A model generated the notes under the pieces. The model was not told where the DNA came from, searched no databases, and worked only from the letters and a program-made list of their open reading frames with translations. DNA of 64,000 nt from Paracyclopina nana (lineage: Eukaryota > Arthropoda > Copepoda > Cyclopoida > Cyclopettidae), in contig JAGUCH010000001.1 in the NCBI GenBank assembly GCA_019096065.1, positions 13,082,001 through 13,146,000 on the forward strand, read 5' to 3'. Positions 1 to 9,566 of the stretch are shown here, piece by piece. The position numbers and the translations under genes are program-made. Each line of letters begins with the position of its first letter. Position 1 is the first letter of the stretch.

Positions 1-1290
1 TTCCAGATATTCCGCCTATGATACTAAATATAATATCCAGCACTTTAGGATTTGTATGTTTAGTGATCCAATCTGGCAGTTTTTCTTTTGCCTTATCAAA
101 AATCTCAGTGATGTTGATTGATGGCTTATCAGCTGGAAGTGTTTTTATCACCTTGGCCTTTTTTTGTCTTAGTGGGTATAGAGCCATTAATAACTGTAGT
201 AGGAGGGTTGATTTCATGGAGTTTTGTTTTTTCTTCTTCATCACAAATGCAAATTTGGTTGCCATCCATAGATTTTGCACTATTATCCAATCTCTGAATA
301 ATATTGTCCGCTGTGACATAATCATTCACTAGATTAGGAAGAAGGTCAAAGATCAGCTCCATATTGGGTGGAGTAGATTCTAATAGATTCTTCACTTCTT
401 GTAGAGGGTGGTCCAGAAAGAGTTCATCCACATTGCTTTCTTGATATTTATCGCACCAATCAGCTTGATTCAACTCTTGGATTAACTCTTTTCCATTTGG
501 GGGAAGTTGTCTTTGATAGTAGTGAGTTCTGCTGAGTAAACTTTTCGAAGGGAAGTGTACTTTTCATAATTGTCTGGAATGGCAGTCACACAGTGTCAAA
601 GCTTGTCCGTTCCTGCAAGCCACATCTTCAATTACAAAAATAGTGTTGTCAGCTGTAATTGTTTGGTACGACGATCCGATAGCACTTGTTTTCATCAAAT
701 GAAGTAGGCTTGACACTTAGATTCTCAACATTGTCTCCCCAGTATAGTGGAAATGGTTCACCGTCAAGTAGTAGGAATCAGTTCTTTTGTCATATTGAAG
801 ATTTACCCAGATTTTCTTGTCATCGAATTTGAAGTTAGGTGGGTCTCTCACACCTGCCTCTATCTTCTTTAAAACAGATGCAAAATCACCTTTGGGCTTG
901 ATGAAAGTCATCTTCTCGATCTCGCAGACCAATTTTGAAGTGGCAAACTTGTCTTGAACATTGATCAGCTTGTAAACTTTGTCGTTGACAATGCGACCTT
1001 TTGCAAAAGTCTCCACATCAGTAATTTGAGTTCGAGATGGCATCAACTAGAGGCTCTAGGAGCTGATGTAGTTGATTGAGTGTTTCTGACAAGGACACAA
1101 TGTTGTAAGCCTTGCAGAGGGGAGTGCTTGTCACACTCGTGTTGTGGAGCAGTGTTACAACGCCAAACTCCACAGAAGTTGTTTCCTCCTTGTAATCATA
1201 GTTGGGCTAGAAGTCAAAGTAGAGTGTAGAGGTTATCATTCATCCATCATCATTTGTATCACATTTGTCTAATATTCATTCTGCGAAATG
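1..1290 (-). pseudogene. Envelope-like third region downstream of integrase (partial)
   Basis: After the integrase tail, coding-like sequence resumes on the minus strand in at least three successive frames: about 1200-1040, 1046-717 and 473-129. At the left edge a hydrophobic stretch (DIIFSIIGGISG) follows an amphipathic segment containing an N-glycosylation motif, NIT. A third region at this place with a hydrophobic segment near its end fits an envelope-type glycoprotein. No motif is decisive, and a second gag-like or accessory protein cannot be excluded. It is frameshifted and truncated by the window edge. Confidence 0.45.
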
Positions 1291-1499
1291 TACAGTAGGT
1301 TCATATGGCATTGCTTGTTCATCTTCTTCATCATCCAGGAACATCTGGTCAATGATTGGAAGCTGAGAGTTGACACTTTGAGCTTTTTTCTTTGCTCCTT
1401 TAGTCTTTTTGATTCACCACGTGTCATTACACGGCCCTTTCAATGGGCTTGAAAATGTCCTCATCAAGAATTCGAGTCTTTGGATTTCCATGTACGGTT

Positions 1500-2560
1500 C
1501 GAGAGATTCCAATGTGAAGTGTGATCCAAGCATGAATCTAACACTTAATGGCAAATTTCCATAGAGCTCAGCCGCGAGGAGAGCATTTCTTCAGGAGATT
1601 CTGTGAGCAGGAAAGACAACTCCATTGAAACTTTTTAGAAGGCATGTGTTTTGCAAGTTCTTGAGGACCAGGTAAGGGCTCGTGGTGATAACGTACTCCA
1701 AATCTTTGGCTTTTCATGTTTTCTCTTATCAAGCATGAAAACGTAAGTGCCAGGCCTCATAGTTGATGTCTTTTCCAGGAATCTTTTCTCTTGCTTGCTT
1801 TTTTGAGCTGAGTGTTCTTATTGATTGCTTCTGTATAATGGCGTCATGAGCTTTCCAGATGTCTTTGATTGTGCTTGGTCTCGACAATGTCCTTTTCTGT
1901 AATTGGTCTTAGTCTGTCGTGATCAACTCCAAAATAAGCATAAATGGGGCTAATGTTGCCAATTCTTGGTGAGGGGCGAGTGTTCAAGGATAGTTGAACA
2001 AGATACAAGAGTTTGATCCAGGGTAGTTTAAGCTGATTGGTCAAACTGGATGAGGTTGCTGACTTGTTGAACTGCATTTTCCACAATTGAGTGAGCTTGA
2101 GGAGAGTATGGCATGGTCACATGGGGGTGGATGTCATAATACTCCAGAAGTCTTCTGACTTTTGATGAGGAGACAAGGTTGGAGGCACCATCAGAGATGA
2201 GGACTTTAGGTGGTGAAAACACTGCAATGATGTATTGTTCAATAATCTTGGCAATTCTCTGTCACCAGTCGCATTCTTGACGGGTACTATGATCTTGTAA
2301 CCAGTAAAGTAACCAATCATGACAAGGATCTTGGAGCTTTTGTAAAACTCAGGATAGCCTTCGAGGATGTCAATTGAAAAGGTATGGCCTTTTGCGATTC
2401 TCCATATGAGATAGGTTTTAGCTTGGCCTTTCCAAGTCGATTGGGTTTGGCGAGTTGGCAAAGATAACATTGGATTGTGAAGTTTAAAGCTGACTTAAAT
2501 AACTTGGGATGATAATGAGTCATAGCAGCCATTCGTGCATATGCTTGTTCCTCCTATATG
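1500..2560 (-). pseudogene. Integrase remnant
   Basis: The amino-terminal zinc-binding domain shows a His pair in THYHPKLF and a Cys pair in QCYLCQ (about 2530-2430). The catalytic core shows Asp in FSIDILEGYPEF, Asp in VLISDGASN and Glu in SIVENAVQQ, the last two separated by 36 residues, which fits a DD35E-type core. The carboxy part near 1700-1780 contains MRPGTYVFML, resembling the tail domain of gypsy integrases. Frames 2532-2317, 2470-2117, 2222-2028 and 2086-1844 follow each other, so several frameshifts are present. Confidence 0.88.
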
Positions 2561-3141
2561 ACAATCCAAATGAAGATAGGCTAAAAGTACACCAAGAAGA
2601 GAATCGGGAATATAAATAAGGCTCCTTTCAGTGGATTGGTCTGGATTTTGAACAGTTTTGTATAGAACATTTTGTTCAAAAGCAAAGCCTTTTGGTGGAT
2701 TTCTCTCATTTTTTGAATATTGGCATCCTTTTCTTGTTCCATTGCGATGTTATCAAGAGTCAGCAGTTCAGCTTAGTTCATGTTTTGGATTTTTCTTACC
2801 AATGTAGTTAATTTGGATCTTCTCCGAATCGAATAATGTAGGAAAAGTCTTTTTAAGTTTTTTCTTGCGTGTCCCAAGCTTTTGTTCTCCATTGAACTTG
2901 GGTTCAAAACCTTCTTCATAGACTTTTTCTAGATATTCTTGGAGATCATTTAAAGTGACAACCTTACCAAGCTTGAACGGTGAAGTGATGAGAATGGGTT
3001 CTAGTTGACCATCATTTTGAACAGCTTTATACACTATGGGAAAGTTTCTAGTCATGGCATCTGCACACAAATTGTATTTTCCTTGGCAATGTAGGAAGAT
3101 GCATTTGAATGGCATTGAGCTAATCGTGATGCACCATCTCA

Positions 3142-3721
3142 CTAGCTTTGGAGGTGGATTTGGGGACAGCTTGATGATTTGAGTATCCACAGAAGTGCCA
3201 TGTTATCACCACAAACAAAAGTTGTCGGAACTCCATGAAGTAGATGAGCAAAATGTTCGAGTGATTTCACAAGGGCAAGGCATTCAAGTTCCAGAATGGT
3301 ATATCTGGATTGCTGCTTGTTGAGCGTTGCACTGTAAAACCCACAGGACAAATTATGTAATTTGTCCTTTTCCTGAAGATATGTAGAGATGGGTTCCAAT
3401 TCACAAGTTCTTCATGTCTGATGGCTCTGATGAAGAGCTCTTCGTTGTTGGTTTTCAAGTTACTTTCATATTGCTTCAATGCTTCATCTATTGGTGACAG
3501 TGTTACCATTCCTGGATTATTTTTTCCAGATGGAGGGATGACTGATGTTTTGTGTTCAATTTTGACTTGCTATCGAGGGATTCCTCTTGATAAAGTTCTT
3601 CATGCCATTTGGAGACTTCCTCCCTGGAGAAGGACTTGATCTGATAGCAATAGCCAGCGATGGCATTGAGGCTGCTGTCATAATGGAGATAGAGTGGTTC
3701 GTTATAGTTCACAAAGTACAC
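3142..3721 (-). pseudogene. RNase H remnant
   Basis: Downstream of the polymerase blocks, short frames carry LHYDSSLNAIAGY (first catalytic Asp region), TILELECLALVKSLEHF (catalytic Glu region) and VCGDNMALLWIL (next catalytic Asp region). These three blocks in this order are typical of the gypsy RNase H. They lie in different frames (3721-3503, 3509-3267 and 3399-3142), so the domain is broken. Confidence 0.85.
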
Positions 3722-3839
3722 CGTTGTAGAGTAGATAATGGCATTTTAATATCACAAAGGCTTGATCTTGTTCGGGCACCCAGGCAAAGTCTTCATCTTT
3801 CCGTAAAAGTTTGGTGAGTGGCTTCAACTTTTCAGAAAA

Positions 3840-4960
3840 GGTATAAACTAAGTTAGTTGCTCCATTGAGCTGCCGATGAAGGACATCAAAGTGTGTTTGT
3901 CCTCAGGCTTTTTAAAGTTCTTGACAGCAGACAAGTGTCGAGGAAGAATGGAAAATCCATTTTGGTCCAAGTGTTTGCCGAGAAGTTCGATGCTTTTTTG
4001 GGCAAACTGGAATTTTCTTGGTCGTAGTTTGATTCCAGCATTGTAAAGTGTTCTGAGTATGATTTTGGTTTGCTGAATGTTGAGTTCAAAGCTTTTTGAA
4101 TAAAGACAGACATCATCAGAGAAGGTGCACACAAAGTTGCTCTTACACGGAGATTTGTCTGCAGTATCAAGGATGCGGCTCATGCAGTAATTGTAGTAGG
4201 ATGGAGCATTAGAGAGACCAAAGATCATTCAAGGGGGAAGCCACTGACCTGAATTGGTGACAATTGCACAGATCTTTGTGCTCTCTCTGTCATGGGAATA
4301 GAGAGAAAGGCTGAGGCAATGTCAATGGTGGTGAAGTATTTGGGGTTGGCCAATGAGATTTCTTCGATGATGGTGTTAATTGGCTTATAGGGGAACTTAA
4401 CAGGTTTTGTAACCTTGTTCAGTTCACGAGCATTATACACTGCGCTTAATGTTCCATTCCTTTTTTGACCAAGAAACATGGCATGGCCCATGGTGAAAAT
4501 CCTTTTTTCAGAACTCCAATTTTCTCAAGTTCAGCGAGTTGGTCAGCCAGTTGAGCTTCTCTGAGCGGATCCAAGGTGTAAGGTTTGATGTAGACAGGTT
4601 TTTCAGTTGTAGTTTCTATGTCAAAGAAGATTTCAAACTTTTCATGGATCTTTCCAATGTCGGATTCATGTGTGCTGAAAAGATTGGGTGTTTCCTTTCG
4701 ATGAATGATATGATGTCTTCAACTGCAGATTTATCGATGTGAGAATGATTATCACGAATAATCATTTTCCAGTCATCTTTTTCTTCTGTAGTCAAGCATG
4801 GGAATCCGGTTGGTTCAACTGTCTCTTCATCTATTTGGTTGGTGGTTTCATCCTCAGTGGTTACTTTTCCAATGATTTCATTGCAGGAAAGTGGGAATCT
4901 TGAAGTAGACTTGTTTTCCATGGTGGTGGTGAATTTTCCCTCTGACTGAAAGTGATCCAA
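3840..4960 (-). pseudogene. Reverse transcriptase remnant
   Basis: Two adjacent frames hold successive reverse-transcriptase blocks. The segment at 4491-4225 includes VYNARELNK and FTTIDIASAFLSIPM, matching the conserved region with the first catalytic Asp. The segment at 4228-3848 begins with MIFGLSNAPSYY and carries the palm motif as FSDD, where Y-x-D-D is usual. The frame changes at about 4226 and again near 4600, so this is not an intact polymerase. Confidence 0.9.
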
Positions 4961-5267
4961 CTGTCTTTAAGGGTGATTCACTGGGAATTGACAAGTTATA
5001 TTGGCCATCCGGAAGATCCAGAGTGCCAGTGACCTCATTTAATCCGGGTAGAACTTCGATCTCGTCCACTGAAGCCCATGAGTCTAAGCCTTCCGGAGAT
5101 GGCAGAGACTTTTGTTCAGATCTTTGCTCAAAGCTTATGATGAGGTTTGTTCTACCTTTTGTTGGATTATTTGAAGGTTGTGAGTGGTTATGAAATCTAA
5201 ACCAAGTAGATTGCTTGAAGAGGCAATGAAAATGTGTGCTTAAACTGAAATCCTTGTAGTTGGAAGG

Positions 5268-5463
5268 TTAGTTCGATTGGACACTGGTATTGTGGTATTT
5301 CATTCTTTTGTACATCGACCAATGTGAGTTTTTCATTAGAAAGGGAATACTTGTCTTTAGGAAGCTCTGGAAAGTTTTGACGGAGAGAATTGAGACTTGT
5401 GCACCTGAGTCGACAGTGAAGCCAACTTTTAGGCCAAAGTCGGTTGTCAAAGCTGTTTTTAGA
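5268..5463 (-). pseudogene. Retroviral-type aspartic protease remnant
   Basis: The translated minus strand carries FTVDSGAQVSIL, the D-S/T-G catalytic motif of retropepsins, which act as dimers to cut the Gag-Pol polyprotein. It lies between the gag knuckle and reverse transcriptase, the expected place. The frame is lost shortly downstream, so no intact protease is encoded. Confidence 0.8.
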
Positions 5464-5799
5464 GGACTTTCATGATCACTGGAAGATCGAGTCCTTCTAA
5501 AATGATATCTGGAGTAAGAACTTTGGAGACTTGCTAAATTTCTGGATAGTCTAATGAGGATGCGATTTCCAAGGCAGCATCTGAATCTAACCAGTCAGGT
5601 TCGGATTGAAGAGGAAATGGTGGGATTGTCATCATCTTCAGTGTCAATGTTCATGAGTGAAATGTCTGAGAATGTGACTAATGATATTTCTTCTTTTACA
5701 GTTGCTGTTTTTGGAAAGGGCCGAGCTAGTTTAAAGGAACTGCTCGACATTGGTGATCAAGATGGAAACCCTGTGCATGCATTTGGAGCATGCATTGAA

Positions 5800-7614
5800 G
5801 CTAGAGTGGAGCTCTTGTAAATGCAATTTTCAGCATTGAATCCACACAGTAAATGTCCACATCTCGCACAAGAAATAGAGATTCTTTTCAAGAGTTTTCA
5901 AAGAGATGCTATACTTTCCCGGTTGAGTTTCAACAAATACTGAAAGTCAATTGGTGCATTTTCAGGAATAATGCGTCCAAGATTGTCAAACTTGTAGGGA
6001 ATTCATAATGTGGATCATCCAGCATCTTGAGCTTTGGGCCTCTCTTTCTGGTGTTTCGTTCATACGAATCGATTTCCATGAGAAGAACATTCATAAGAGG
6101 GCCTTTTTTGTCAAACTTGGCTGCTATTTCAGAAAATTTGGGGTCTGAAATTTTGTAGACAATCAGCTTAGACTTTTGAGGTCTGTTGTATCCTCCTTTT
6201 CGTTTGGGTAAGTCTTGGGCTGATTTTCAAGTGCAGCTACGGTTTTCATCAATAACTGGTTCGCTTTTTCATTTCAGAGATGATTTGATTATTAGCAGCT
6301 TAAATGGCCATTGGAGTGGTTGGAAGAACCGGTTTTATGCTTGCGGTTGTGGTATGCTCATTATTTATGGCTTGAGGGCCGTTTCCAAGTTTTTTACTAC
6401 CCTTTTGTCATGGAAGGATGGGATGTAACCATGTTTTTGAACGTGTTCAAATCCATGGGTGGAAACAAAGGGTGATATTTTGGAGTTCCGCAATCTTTGT
6501 CCGTTCAAGGTTAACTGCCTTTTGTACCTCTGAAGGCAGCTGGGGAATGACATGATCGATAACTAACTTAGTCAAGGCGTCTCCTTTGTTCTGGGAAGGC
6601 CAAACGAGCCTTTTCGACTATCTTGGTTAGCTTAGTCATCGACCTTTTTCGTGTCAATTTTGGAGTCATAAAACTCGCACAAGAGTTCGTCTGGTCTCTT
6701 GTTGCAACAATAGCTCTCAAGGATTTCCTTGATAGCTTCATTAATATCATCATGACTTTGAAAAATGTTGGTGAAAGTGTCCTTGAGTTGAGAGTTAGTC
6801 TGGTGTATAATGAGGTTGGCAAACTGCTTGGCTGTTAGCTCGCTCTCTGCGTGTCGCTCAGCCATAGCTTCAATAATGTGCCTCACATCTGGGCTTGCCT
6901 TGCTCAACCTCGGGAACTCTTTCAAGTTTTTCTTTTAGTTGGACAAAAAGCGCGTTGGACTCTCTTGTATCAGATCCGGGAATGAAAGGGACGGTTTTCA
7001 GGCATGGAATTCTTATGCGCTTGATGAGTTTTGGAATGAGTTGAAGGAAGTCGTTCCTGAGTTCTGCTGCGATAATATCTCGTTCCATTTCCACCCTGTT
7101 TTGGACTGAATTGTGACGAGCATATTCCTTCAGATCTCTTAAGGGACTTTTCATATTTATGAGTTTTCCCTTGGAGAAGGTTGCTAGTTCCATAAGCCAA
7201 GCTTTGGAAGAGTGGGGCTACTCCAGCATTGGCATGAGGAGATGGTGCTCGAGAGTCTCCTCTGATGGAGGATGCCACACTTGATCGGCGAGATCTTCTT
7301 GGCTCAGGTTGGTCTTGTGGAGGTGAGTCCGGAGATGGTTCCATGCGCTGTAGAATGGCCTTGTTTGACTCATGAACATCATTCAATGCTCTGGTGATGG
7401 TTGAGAAGCTGGTGTCGACGTTTTCTTGCATTTTGAGGAGGTTTCTCTCAAGCTTCTCAATTTTCCTGTTGGTGGCAAGTTTTGCTCTGCGATCTTGTGA
7501 AACTTCATTTGGAGGCACGGCCATGCGAGCTGCAATGCCTAGTAGCTCGTTTTGTATGGCGTTCTCTAAAGTCTCTTCGTGGTGGTCATGATGATGAGCA
7601 CCAGATTCAGCCAT
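5800..7614 (-). pseudogene. gag remnant of the LTR element
   Basis: The frame starts at the ATG at 7614, about 340 bases inside the LTR. The amino end is His-rich, followed by a probable coiled coil and a Ser/Arg/Pro-rich stretch around residues 95-130. Coding then continues in another frame (about 7193-6900) and again in another (6925-6632), with capsid-like helical sequence rich in Glu, Lys and Leu. A Cys cluster at about 5822-5870, with spacing C-x2-C-x4-C-x6-C, looks like a nucleocapsid zinc knuckle. At least two frameshifts break the protein. The gag label rests mainly on position between LTR and protease. Confidence 0.75.
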
Positions 7615-7958
7615 TTTTGAACCTAATGTACGTGAAAGTAAGTTGTTGATAGGAGAGAACTTCTATGCTCCGCCCAGATTGCCTTAAGGGCTTTGTTTGA
7701 GCTGTAAGTCACAACACGGGACTCTGAATTAAGGGCCTCTTTTAACTTATATGGGCGCGTAGCCGGAAGTGTCCTTTTTTTGAGGTAGCTAATCTCGTCT
7801 AAGGCAAGGTTACCTTTATGGTTCAGATGGAGTGATGGAGCACTGTACGACTTTGTTGAGGGAGTCGATCCAAATTAGACTGGCTAGGTCTTCTTTAGAT
7901 GATATTATTTCTCCCCCGCTCTGGAAAAAGCACTTCACTTCCACTCGTGATCTCGATA

Positions 7959-7975
7959 CAATTCCGTGGGAGCCA
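7959..7975 (-). promoter_or_regulatory. Candidate tRNA primer-binding site
   Basis: The minus strand directly after the LTR reads TGGCTCCCACGGAATTG. TGG pairs with the CCA end of a tRNA. The first eight bases match the complement of the 3' end of insect tRNA-Asp as remembered; the later bases match only with gaps, as expected in a decayed element. Assignment to tRNA-Asp is tentative. Confidence 0.5.
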
Positions 7976-8218
7976 ACTATGATGAAATGGAGGTGAAGAA
8001 CTGGGTTCGAACAGTTTTATGAGTAGAAGAGTGATGAAACGGGTTGAGTATACTTTATTTGCTAGGGTGAAGTGAGCGAAGCAAACTTTAGCATACTGAA
8101 GTAAAAATGCAGGTAGAAGTAACATATACCAGCGGCGTGCGCGTAGAGCCAAAAAAAAGAGAGATCGGGCGTCGTGACCTACTTGTGGTCGTCGTCTGGT
8201 TCCATTTCTTCATAGAGT
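7976..8218 (-). repeat. 5' LTR of the gypsy-type element (243 bp)
   Basis: The boundaries come from three agreeing signs. The outer end on the minus strand begins ACTCTATGAAGAAATGG, and the inner end read on the plus strand begins ACTATGATGAAATGG, so the LTR is bounded by imperfect inverted repeats. The inner end directly abuts a TGG-starting primer-binding site. An AATAAA signal lies inside it at 8054-8059. The outer end coincides with the point where receptor-like coding sequence stops. ACT...AGT ends rather than TG...CA resemble those of errantiviruses. The second LTR is outside the window, so LTR-LTR identity could not be compared. Confidence 0.7.
8054..8059 (-). promoter_or_regulatory. 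Polyadenylation signal inside the LTR
   Basis: AATAAA on the minus strand, about 80 bases before the inner LTR boundary, which fits the R-U5 part of an LTR. Confidence 0.5.
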
Positions 8219-9079
8219 CATTTGTACGAAAGGAAGATTCAGCGTACCTAAAGGCCTATTGAGAATGGCACAACAACTCTCATTAGTCATTGTAATTACG
8301 TTGGCCGTATCGATCAATGAACCACGTGAAAATGACGCCTCGTTAAAATCAGAGAAAATGAGGGTCCATCTAGAGTCTCTCTTTACCAGGTTGCTTGTCT
8401 TGGCTTTTTCGTAGATCGACTTAAGTTCACTTGCAGTCCCCCATGTTAAGTAGTTGGAAGGCCTCGGCCTCATTCGTTGCAGTCTGCCAAGTGCTTCAGG
8501 ATCTTGCATTTGGGCCCCAATAATTCGTAAGTAGGAATTGCCGATAATGTAATAGAGGCTCTGGTCTAGCTCAATTTTTCTTGGGAATACGAGAGCTGCA
8601 TCGACAGAATTCCTTGATTTTAAGTAATCGTCCGCAGCCCTAACAAATGGATGATTCGCTGACTCGACTCTAATGTAAGGAATGCCCATTTCTGCTCCAA
8701 TTTTCCGACCCTGTAATCCAATTAAAAGGGCAATACTGTTATTGTAGCGAATTACTGCATCGATAGCTAGTGCAAAGCCAATTATTGTCACCTTGATCCA
8801 GCCTCCCCAGGCCATATCAATGACTGCAGTGTATGGAGAGCTTTGTAATAAGCTGCACATGTCGGAGTAGGCATCATCGGCGAATTTCCTTGTAAAATTG
8901 ATTTTGCTCATGTCAAATTGTGTGCCAGGGTTGACATCTTGGACACTTTTCAAGCCTTCAGCAAACTTGCTGTTCAATTCTTGCTGAGCTGACTCCGTCA
9001 CTACCAAAAACTTAACATTTTGGCCATTTGAAAGGCCAATAATTATAATAGATATTGCTAGAAGTTGTGGCAACGACAT
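8210..9079 (-). pseudogene. IR25a-like gene, second copy, truncated by the LTR element
   Basis: The start ATG is at 9079 and is followed by a signal peptide (about residues 1-19). Exon 1 is 9079-8792 and exon 2 runs from 8710. The 81-nt intron (8791-8711, GTGACA...TTACAG) contains no stop and is a multiple of three, so the locus can be misread as one open frame. Removing it restores an exact-length alignment with the intact copy around the conserved WGGW segment. Shared blocks with copy 1 include DQSLYYIIGN, LRPxP-like and KRDSRW. The frame reaches the LTR at 8219/8218 and stops three codons into it, giving 262 residues: amino-terminal domain only, with no ligand-binding domain or channel. 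Alternatively a weak donor (GTACGC at 8247) could place the LTR inside an intron; then the rest of the gene would lie left of the element. Confidence 0.85.
8711..8791 (-). other. Stop-free 81-nt intron in IR25a copy 2
   Basis: GTGACA donor and TTACAG acceptor flank 81 bases with no in-frame stop. The encoded 27 residues have no counterpart in copy 1, while the flanking sequences align without any length difference once they are removed. Confidence 0.8.
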
Positions 9080-9566
9080 GCTTTTTAAAGTAAGTGTCGA
9101 TAACGAGTGGGTGTGAGCTGTCTTGCCCCTCTAAGCCTTAGAACTAGAAGAGCCTTTCGCAAATATAGGTTGCGTATTGGATTTTGTACCATCACGTCGA
9201 CTAACAATGTAAGGCCATCATAAAAGCCTCTATGAAAGGCAGTTTTCAAATCAATATCAAAAGTTAAGTTTTCTGTTTTTAACACACTTCATGCATAGTT
9301 GCTTTGATGCGTAGTTTGGGTAAAAATATCTTTTTTACAGTGTAGCCAGCTTTCTCTTATGAACATAACGAGGAAAAACTGAAAAAACCCCACAAAAGGT
9401 CTGTCTAAGCCATGACAATACAAAGCAGGCTTGCTAGCTATTTCGTAAATTAGCCATAATGAATAACAAGGCCACTTTTCACAGCTAACTGCCATTACTT
9501 TGTATCGGCTTATTTATTTAATATCGAAACAACAATGAAGAAAACCTTTTGTCAAAGCATTCATTT
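9080..9566 (-). promoter_or_regulatory. Spacer between the two IR25a copies
   Basis: These 487 bases hold the 3' end of copy 1 and any promoter of copy 2. An AATAAA polyadenylation signal for copy 1 lies at 9513-9518. No TATA box or other promoter motif stands out, and the short open frames here show no family resemblance. Confidence 0.5.
9513..9518 (-). terminator. Polyadenylation signal of IR25a copy 1
   Basis: AATAAA on the minus strand, about 50 bases after the stop codon of the intact receptor gene. Confidence 0.6.

Larger units (their letters stand above)
1..8218 (-). mobile_element. Degenerate Ty3/gypsy-type LTR retroelement with envelope-like third region (left end outside window)
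   Basis: Reading on the minus strand, the order is LTR, primer-binding site, gag, aspartic protease, reverse transcriptase, RNase H and integrase, then a further coding region. Integrase after RNase H is the Ty3/gypsy order, and a third region after integrase is typical of errantivirus-like members. The coding sequence is spread over short frames that replace each other every 200-600 bases, so several frameshifts have accumulated. The neighbouring receptor gene reads cleanly through eight exons, so poor base quality is an unlikely cause. The element is more than 8.2 kb long; its 3' LTR lies beyond base 1. It is most likely an old, inactive copy. Class assignment rests on motif order and is firm; the errantivirus-like label is an inference. 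Confidence 0.93.

Noticed and set aside
1..7614. Frameshifts in the retroelement as sequencing or assembly errors
   Set aside because: Three spliced genes in the same 18 kb read without a single frame error, so the breaks are more likely real decay.
9085..9495. Short minus-strand frames between the IR25a copies as extra exons
   Set aside because: They do not align with receptor sequence, and copy 1 already has its stop and polyadenylation signal upstream of them.
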